DNA from: Artemia franciscana
Taxonomy: Eukaryota > Arthropoda > Branchiopoda > Anostraca > Artemiidae
Reading direction: 5' to 3'
Length of the DNA: 64,000 nt
NCBI RefSeq assembly: GCF_032884065.1
Contig: NC_088864.1
Span: forward strand, 17,612,409-17,676,408
The notes beneath the pieces were generated by a model, which saw only the letters and a program-made list of their open reading frames with translations, was not told the DNA's origin and searched no databases. Below are positions 57,270 to 64,000 of this stretch, one piece after another. Both the position numbers and the translations under genes were made by a program. The stretch's first letter is position 1. Each line of letters opens with the position of its first letter.

Positions 57270-57760
57270 TATTTCTGAATGCTATTGCATATCTTTATTA
57301 GATTAATTTATATAATATTAAGTAAGATAGTGTTTATTTTTAAAAGAACATCACATTCTCCAAAAGGGCCGAATTGCCTCTGAATTTTATCTTTATTCTG
57401 AATCACTGGAATTATATTTACATTGAGGTTTTACTTATGTAAATAGTTGAGCCGGTAAGATTTTCATAGAATTTTGTTTATTTACTGAAAAAGTCTACTG
57501 CAATTTTCGACTGGCTTAAATTAGCGCTAGCTCAAACTCATATTAGTAAAATCTCATTATAAATTTGAATCAGCTAATTTTCAGAAAAATTTAGAAAAGT
57601 CATTAGGTGATTTTTTCTTGTTCTGGGAGTTAACAGATATCGACTTTGCTACCAGAAGTTTCAACAGATCACTTTTTTCACCCTTTTTTATTTGTTTTTA
57701 TTTTTTATGGGTTTCAGAGTTGGAGCTAAAGTCTTACCTATCTTCTTGGCTTTTCTCTAG
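57270..57760 (+). other. End of GNPDA intron 1
   Basis: No repeat recognised. The last 20 bases form a pyrimidine-rich tract ending TTTTCTCTAG, the acceptor for exon 2. Confidence 0.7.
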
Positions 57761-57862
57761 GCAGTACTCCCCTGGGAATGTACAAGAAGCTTATAGAATA
57801 CCATGAAGCTGGCAACATAAGTTTTGAATGTGTGAAAACTTTCAATTTGGACGAGTATGTTG
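57761..57862 (+). CDS. GNPDA: Glucosamine-6-phosphate deaminase, coding exon 2
   Basis: Encodes residues 42-75 plus the first base of codon 76: the rest of the LPTGSTPLG loop ([20 protein letters not shown]) and then [11 protein letters not shown]. By counting from exon 1 the Asp of NLDEYVG is residue 72, the position of the catalytic general-base Asp72 known from NagB/GNPDA enzymes. Splice sites are canonical: TTTTCTCTAG| on the left and |GTAAGTCC on the right. The phase is 1 at both ends, so this 102-base exon is symmetric. The deduced sequence joins exon 1 in frame without gaps relative to the family. Confidence 0.93.
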
Positions 57863-58789
57863 GTAAGTCCTTTTTCCTTCACTTAAGGTGTAAGCGATTC
57901 AGTGGACAAATATTGTGCATGGAGGAAGCCCCATCCTTCCTGGCTCTGTCTTATTTAATTCTTCTCTTTAGTTTAGAAGGGAAGTATAGCTCACTTAGCA
58001 TCCTCACCTCATGCTTTGTCCAAACATGTTCTTCCAAAGAAAGAGATTTTAGAAGGCAAATATCTCTCCCTATTGTTCTGAATAACTTCTCTTAAAAAAC
58101 TGGCAAATTTGTATCTAAAATGAATATTTAAAGGCTTCCAGTGCTCACCCCAAAAAATGCCTTTTGCTATACTACCCCCCTCTTAATAGCTAATATACAT
58201 CTATGCCACACCATATTAGCATCAATACTACTCTCTAGATATTTTGTGTAATAAACGTTTATTTGATGTATATATTCAGGAGCGAACACGCCCCGCATAC
58301 CATTAGAGCCTCTGAAAATGGGGGGAGGTGTGTATAACTATTGGTATAGGTGGGGACTGATTGACTAATTCAAAATTTTGTTCTCAGTATAGTGTATCCC
58401 TAGTCAGCGCCAATTGTGCGTTTAATGGCACAACATGACAGAAATAAGAGTATAATCTCGCCCCCTGTCCTCCTTCTTCTGAATCTATCTTATGGTTCGC
58501 TGAAATTGGGATATTTGGAATGCGTCAATACTCGCCATTACGGCCTCTAAAACTAGGAAGCTCAATATACAGTTTTTTGATAATTTTATATCCATTAGAT
58601 TTCTCGGAGTCTTTGTTTAATACCATTTTGGCCCTTTCCGAACCAAAACTGTTGCTTTTATACCAACATATGCCAGAAAACACAACTTCTTTGTGGCATA
58701 TTCTCTTTCGCTATTTATATAGACTACTAAAACTTACGGTTTCGTTTCAAATAGGCTGTATTCCAATATACTTTGATTTGAATGACCAT
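57863..58789 (+). other. GNPDA intron 2, first part
   Basis: No gene or young repeat recognised. Open frames at 57778-58095 and 58520-58873 lack known motifs beyond the exon itself. Confidence 0.5.
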
Positions 58790-59140
58790 TGGTTTGATAC
58801 AATCGGCACTGAAAAAAACACACGTACTCGTGACTGTCTTCTCGAAAAAATACAAAATTTCTCATTTGTTTAGTTATCTAAATTTTCCCAGGCTTTCACC
58901 CTCTGATTTGTAATTCAAATGATTAATGAATTGTCCATACTTGGAATAACTATGAAAAGCTAATTTCTTTACGGTACACATTGCTATCAACATTTCTATT
59001 TTTTGTATTTTTTTCTATTGTATATTTTTGTATATTTTTTACACTTTTGTATATTTTGTATCTATTTTTTTCTATTTTGTGCTTACGATTGGCAAACGTT
59101 GCTCCTTACATAAAGTTCTTACGACGAGCTTGAAACATTT
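58790..59140 (+). repeat. Ancient family-1 relic
   Basis: Weak but ordered similarity to the terminal part of family 1: TTTGATACAATCGGCACTG, ACACACGTACTCGTGACTGT with CTTCTCG, AAAATACAAAATTTCTCA, CCCAGGCTTTCACC, and finally GCTCCTTACATAAAGTTCTT with ACGAGCTTG at the stem-loop. Low-complexity TTTTGTATATTT units are inserted. Confidence 0.5.
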
Positions 59141-59848
59141 ACATTGGTGTTTTCGTGAACAACAATCTCCTTTTTAAGAAGGTTTACGTTCTTTACCGAT
59201 GTTTTCCCAGGCTTTTACCTTCTGATGGGTAATTTCTAAATTCGGTTCGAGATATGGACTATTGGTGAAAAATAACTAAAAAATAATAAAATTAGGGGGA
59301 AGACGAATTCAAAAACAGCAAAAAATATGATTGAATATTTGGCTTAAGTGTCTGAATCTACTACGATTTCAAAATTTACGCCATTCATAGTACGTTAATA
59401 AAGGTGGAAAAAGGCATTCTAACCACACCTTTTGTCAAAAAGTGAATTCAAAGTAAAGTATTAGACAATAAATTTTTAATGAAAGGACTTGTTACCCTGA
59501 CTAAATAGCCCCGGCCCCTTTCCTTTGGTCAATCTCGGCAATTGGAACCAATATATAAACAACCTGCCTTTTTGGTCAAAACAAGGAAAGCATTAGCAAT
59601 CTTGTTTAAAGGAGTTTTTCCGCCGTCCAAACAAAAAGCTGTAAGCTAACAGTTTTCCCGACAACACTGTTTCCACTGTCAAACTAAAAAATGTTATCTA
59701 ACATTGTTAGAGAAACATTGTTAGCCGTTAGCTACAATTCTAACCGTTCTAACCGTTCATTGTTAGCGAACAAATGAACGGCAGAAAATGAAACCTTAAA
59801 TGGAAAAAAAAAAACACACCAACTTAACCATTTTTATTTTTACGCACC
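59141..59848. other. Unassigned intron 2 sequence
   Basis: A further fragment, CCCAGGCTTTTACCTTCTGATGGGTAA at about 59208, recalls the family-1 end. Short CATTGTTAG and CTAACCGTT repeats lie at 59690-59770. No gene is seen. Confidence 0.4.
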
Positions 59849-60290
59849 CATGAACGTATGAAAACAAGAAAGGAAATAATAAATATACGGAAAAAAGACA
59901 CTGAATCAAGCAACAAAAACCAACTTGAAATCAATGAAAGAGAAGTTACCAATCAGATTGAATAAGTATCCTTTGCCTTGCAACAGATTTCGCCTGTAAC
60001 TTCTCTTTCATCGATTTCAAGTTGGTTTTTGTTGTTTGATTCAGTGTCTTTTTTTCTCTCGCACTGTTCACTTAAGAAGGTTAGATTTTGTTGTTGTTTC
60101 TTCTTTGTTTCCTTTTTCTATTTCCTCTTTCTTATTTTTTTTAGCACTGAGGAAGAGTTGGCGGAGGTCCTTGTCAAAATATTTGCTTGTTTTTCATATT
60201 TTGCTACTGGCTGACAAAATCCTCATTTTTTCACCTATTTGATTTCTGTCTTTTCATTTATTATTTCCTTTCTTGTTTTCATACGTCATG
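59849..60290. repeat. Foldback inverted repeat in intron 2
   Basis: Outer arms ATGAACGTATGAAAACAAGA with AAGGAAATAATAAAT on the left and the complement at 60257-60290. Inner arms AAAAAAGACACTGAATCAAG with CAACTTGAAATC at 59891-59950 and the complement at 59997-60056. About 200 bp of unpaired T-rich sequence (60057-60256) separates outer from inner arm on the right only, so it was probably inserted. The sequence is unrelated to family 1. Confidence 0.8.
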
Positions 60291-61407
60291 CATAGCCAGT
60301 ATGGTCTCAGAACGTATTTACGCACCCCTGAACTAATTATTTTCTACCCTGTCTTATTCCTTCTCCGAGAGGCGTAGCTCCAAAAGAATTTTTTAGTCAT
60401 CAGGATCTTCCTCTTAGATGAAGTCATATCCATCCAATCTGGAAAGAGCTATGGCTAGACTCCACCATAAAGCGCATTGAGTTTTAATCCTCCCCTTTTT
60501 AATTTAACTCTTCTTTTATATTTTAACAGGTCTTTTTATCCTCTTCGTGGTACATCCACACTAGAAGGAGTAAATACAGTTTTAGAAAAAACGTGAAGAC
60601 ATTTATCAAAACAATCCAGAGCCCTCTCCCCTCTGAAAGACCCTCAAATCCATCATTCAGTTTTTTTTCCAAGCATATACAGTTTATATTGACTACTTAG
60701 TAAAATGCTAATATTTTTATAACTATATCTCCGAAAATTTACGAGTTCTGAGTGCAGACGAGAGCTGTGTACTATTCAACGGTAATTAAAAACGAATTTA
60801 TGCCCTATATTCTGCGTCCACACGCTTCTCATCGATCTATACATATTTCGGGCTACTACACTTAGCAGGAACAAAACAAAATTTAAAGAGAGGGTCATTT
60901 CCGCTCTTATACGTACTTTCCTGTATAGTCATATCTAAGAATCTTGTCTAAAAAAAGGGACCCTAAAACCCAAAATTGTATTCTGAATATCGCGGGAGGG
61001 ATACTTACTTTTATGGTTTTCCACTTGCTTAAAAAAATTGACTGAAAAAGTAGAAATTTCGTAAAAGTTTTCAATTACGTCAATTGTACAATTATAGTAA
61101 CCAAGTTGCAATTGTTTGGCTATTTAGCCGAAAAGCACAAAAGACAAACCAAATTTCTTAAGACAAAGTTTTAAGAAGCATTCGGGCAATTTGTCACAGA
61201 TTTTAGAGTCCTCTCGGGTGGACCTCAGCCATCCTTCCAAAGTAAATGTACGTCTGTATAAACATGTGCATAACCAGTATAAAATAATTCATAGAAGAAA
61301 TAGTCCGTATCATTTCTGTACTCGTTTCTGTATAGCCCGTATTGTTTCTATACATTTCTTTAATCCTTAAACAGAGATCTTAAAATTGTCCGTGAATTTT
61401 AATTTAG
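60291..61407 (+). other. End of GNPDA intron 2
   Basis: A third occurrence of TTACGCACCC (60328, also at 59840) lies beside the foldback. Otherwise unrecognised. It ends in TTTTAATTTAG, the acceptor of exon 3. Confidence 0.5.
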
Positions 61408-61590
61408 GTTTACCAAAAAATCATCCTGAGTCTTATCATCACTATATGTGGGAAAACTTTTTCTCAAAGATAGACATACTAGCTGAAAATGTCCATATTC
61501 TTAATGGTAATGCTGATGATTTAAAAATGGAATGTAAGAAATTTGAAGAAGAAATAACAAAAGCTGGAGGAGTGGACCTGTGTATTGGAG
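61408..61590 (+). CDS. GNPDA: Glucosamine-6-phosphate deaminase, coding exon 3
   Basis: Encodes the end of codon 76, residues 77-136 and the first base of codon 137: LPKNHPESYHHYMWENFFSK, then NVHILNGNADDLKMECKKFE and GGVDLCIGG. These match the family segments (V)GLP-HPESYHSFMW and (D/N)GNA-D---EC--FE, followed by the GGIGPDGHIAFNEP motif. The catalytic Asp141 and His143 would lie in the next exon, outside this window. Splice sites: TTTTAATTTAG| and GGAG|GTAAGG, again phase 1. About half of the usual 270-290 residues are covered by the three exons. Confidence 0.93.
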
Positions 61591-61739
61591 GTAAGGAACC
61601 TTTCTTTAAAAGTCTTGATTTTTCAATTAGTCAACCTAAAATAGTGACCAAAATACGTTCCTTGGACCTTAAAAATGGAACCAATTTTTTATTCAAATTA
61701 GATTAGTTCTCACAATGATGCCCTATTGGCGTATTAAGA

Positions 61740-62580
61740 AATAACAAGTTTTTCAACAGAAAGTAAGCAGCAAAACTGAATTTTAAAGAGAACAGAAATT
61801 ATTACATATGCGAGGGGGATTGCCCTCTTCTCAATATCTAGCTCTTAACGCTAAAGTTTGACTTTTTGTTCCAGTTATTTAAGGATGTGACAAAAGCCAA
61901 GGCCATTTAAATCTCAGATTAAGAAATCAGGAAGGCTATTTAATTAGAATAATGATCTCTTTTGAAACTTTAGCAGAAAGATCGAGGTATTGAGGAGGAG
62001 GCAACCTTCCCTTAAACGCAATTCTTTGTGTTCGTTTTAAGTTTTAATGCTGATTCCTACTTTCAGTTGAAGAAACTTGTTTTTTTTTATTTAATCTCCT
62101 ATTGTTCTTTTAAATGATGCTGAAAAATATGGCTTCCCCTCCATGAAAAGATTCTCCCATGTAGTCCCCCCCACCAGAAAAATCCCTTTGAAAAACGTCT
62201 GTATGCTTCCCAATAACCAATACTACATGTTCATAATGGGTAAAGTTCATAGCTTGCAACCTTCCAATGGGGACTGTGGGGGGTCAAGTCATCCTCAAAG
62301 ACATAATAGTTGAATTTTTTTACTGTGCTGAACAAAATGGCTATCTCAATAATTTTGATCGGACGACTTTGGGGAAAAAAATAAGCATTGAAAGGTGGCT
62401 AACTGCCCTCTAATATTTCAACCACTTAAGAAGGACACTAGGAATTTTGAATTCGGATAAAATGAGCCCTCTACCGACCTTGTGCGATCACCTGTCTGAT
62501 ACGATCACCCGTCAGAAAAAACAACAACAACAAATAAACACGCATCCGTCATCTTTCCTCTAACAAAAAAAGCGATATTT
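61740..62580 (+). mobile_element. Diverged family-1 element leading into the satellite
   Basis: Lies in GNPDA intron 3. It begins ACAAGTTTTTCAACAGAAAG and holds a degraded hairpin (CTAGCTCTTAACGCTAAAG / CTTTAGCAGAAAGATCGAGG). It then shows the internal landmarks CAAAATGGCTATCTCAATAA, GGGGACTGTGGGGGG and AAATAAACACGCATCCGTC. The terminal part passes straight into the tandem array. Confidence 0.7.
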
Positions 62581-64000
62581 TGCACATGGGAGCTTGAAAC
62601 TTCTAGAATAAGGTTCACAGGTATGTTGAATGTGATTTTCATTAATATCACTTGACGTTTTGGGGGTGTATCTCCTTTTTTTATTGGGAAAACTCTCTCA
62701 GGCTCGTAGCTTTTGATGAGTAAAATTAAATTTGATGAATTTCACATATTTTGAATAAGCTTCAAAAATTCGATTCTTTTGATGTGTCTTTTGTTATCAA
62801 GGCTCTGTTTTCCACATATTCCACATATTTTGCACATGGGAGCTTGAAACTTCTAGAGTAGGTTCACTGGTATGTTGAATTTGATGGTGGGATTTTCATT
62901 AATAACACTCGACGTTTTGGGGGTGTATTTCCTTTTTTTATTGGGAAAATTTTCTAAGGCTTGTAACTTTTGATGAGTAACATTAAATTTGATCAATTTT
63001 ACATATTTTAAATAAGCATCAAAATTCGATTCTTTTGATACGTCTTTTGTTATCAAGGCTCTGTTTTCCAAATATTCCACATATTTTGTACATGGCAGCT
63101 TGAAACTTCTATAGTAGGGTTTACTGGTATGTTGAATCTGATGGTGTGATTTTCATTAATATCACTTGACGTTTTGGGGGTGTATCTCCTTTTTTTTACT
63201 GGGCAAATTTTCTCAGGCTCGTAGCTTTTGAAGAGTAACATTTAATTTGATGAATTTTACACGTTCGGAATATGCATCAAAATTCGATTCTTTTGATGTG
63301 CCTTTTGTTATCAAGGCTCTGTTTTCCACATATTCCACATATTTCGTACATGGCAGCTTGAAACTTCTGGAGTAGGGTTTACTGGTATGTTGAATCTGAT
63401 GTCTGATGGTGTGATTTTCATTAATATCACTTGACGTTTTGGGGGTGTATCGCCTTTTTTTATCGGGCAAACTTTCTCAGGCTCATAGATTTTGATGAGT
63501 AACATTTAATTTGATGAATTTTACACGTTCTGAATATGCATCAAATTTTGGTTCTTTTGATGTGTCTCTTGTTATCAAGGCTCTGTTTCCACATATTCCA
63601 CATATTTGTACATGGGAGCTTGAAACTTCTAGAGTAGGTTCACTGGTATGTTGAATTTGATGGTGGGATTTTCATTAATAACACTCGACGTTTTGGGTGT
63701 GTATTTCCTTTTTTTATTGGGAAAATTTTCTAAGGCTTGTAACTTTTGATGAGTAACATTAAATTTGATCAATTTTACATATTTTAAATAAGCATCAAAA
63801 TTCGATTCTTTTGATACGTCTTTTGTTATCAAGGCTCTGTTTTCCAAATATTCCACATATTTTGTACATGGCAGCTTGAAACTTCTATAGTAGGGTTTAC
63901 TGGTATGTTGAATCTGATGGTGTGATTTTCATTAATATCACTTGACGTTTTGGGGGTGTATCTCCTTTTTTTACTGGGCAAATTTTCTCAGGCTCGTAGC
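62581..64000 (+). repeat. About 256-bp tandem satellite derived from the family-1 end
   Basis: AGCTTGAAACTTCT recurs at 62591, 62841, 63097, 63355, 63617 and 63873 (spacings 250, 256, 258, 262, 256). Each unit corresponds to the terminal part of family 1: GGAGCTTGAAAC, GTTGAATCTGATGGTG, GACGTTTTGGGGGTG, CTCAGGCTCGTA, CAAAATTCGATTCTTTTGAT and TATCAAG. Units 2 and 3 are almost identical to units 5 and 6, giving a 776-bp three-unit higher-order repeat. The GGGGG-TGTTT-CCCCC dyad of family 1 is lost. The array continues past the window. Confidence 0.9.

Noticed and set aside
58520..58873. 117-codon plus-strand frame in GNPDA intron 2
   Set aside because: Its 3' part is an old family-1 relic and the rest shows no conserved motif; not supported as an exon.
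62581..64000. Possible CRISPR array
   Set aside because: Units are about 256 bp, contiguous and without unique spacers, and the host is eukaryotic. It is a tandem satellite.

Overview
The window is animal nuclear DNA, AT-rich and dominated by transposable elements. The evidence is one host gene with spliced exons, LINE, Penelope, Helitron and hAT remains, and long (TA)n tracts. I see no bacterial operon, rRNA, tRNA or CRISPR. The host protein looks arthropod-like. The main repeat reminds me of brine shrimp (Artemia), but that is only recollection and should be tested by a search.

Host gene: three + strand exons of glucosamine-6-phosphate deaminase (GNPDA) at 35647-35770, 57761-57862 and 61408-61590 encode residues 1-136 plus the first base of codon 137. 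All three introns are phase 1. Intron 1 is about 22 kb and packed with repeats. The rest of the gene lies beyond the right edge. A second possible coding exon of unknown function lies at 29048-29380.

Dominant repeat ('family 1', my label): about 20 copies or pieces on both strands. A full copy is about 1.6-1.75 kb. It starts with a roughly 280-bp near-perfect hairpin, has a second hairpin with a related core near its middle, and ends in a short stem-loop (CAGTTCGT/ACGAACTG) followed by TTTGA. The two arms of each hairpin share variants private to that copy. The hairpin loop occurs in both orientations, and half-hairpins repeatedly begin exactly at the arm/loop border. A diverged copy at 61740 runs into a 256-bp tandem array made of the family-1 end, with a 776-bp higher-order period. 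A related second family ('family 2') lies at 4861-5385 and 9226-10122.

Other mobile DNA, left to right: a (CT)n-tailed LINE 3' end (15077); an inverted Penelope-like pair with a GIY-YIG domain, a reverse transcriptase and a hammerhead-like core (15613-17225); a LINE tail (17290); two inverted copies of a PWWP-coding fragment flanked by hairpins (18656, 32946); a 4.7-kb hAT-like element with an imperfect 8-bp target duplication (24085-28777) containing LINE and Helitron remains; a CR1/L2-like LINE (40844-44536); a LINE ORF1 relic with an N-terminal PWWP domain (46083-46900); and a Jockey/I-like LINE (about 54300-57269).

The most original observations are the PWWP-ORF1 fusion, the arm homogenisation, loop flipping and apex breakpoints of family 1, and the birth of a satellite from one end of that family.
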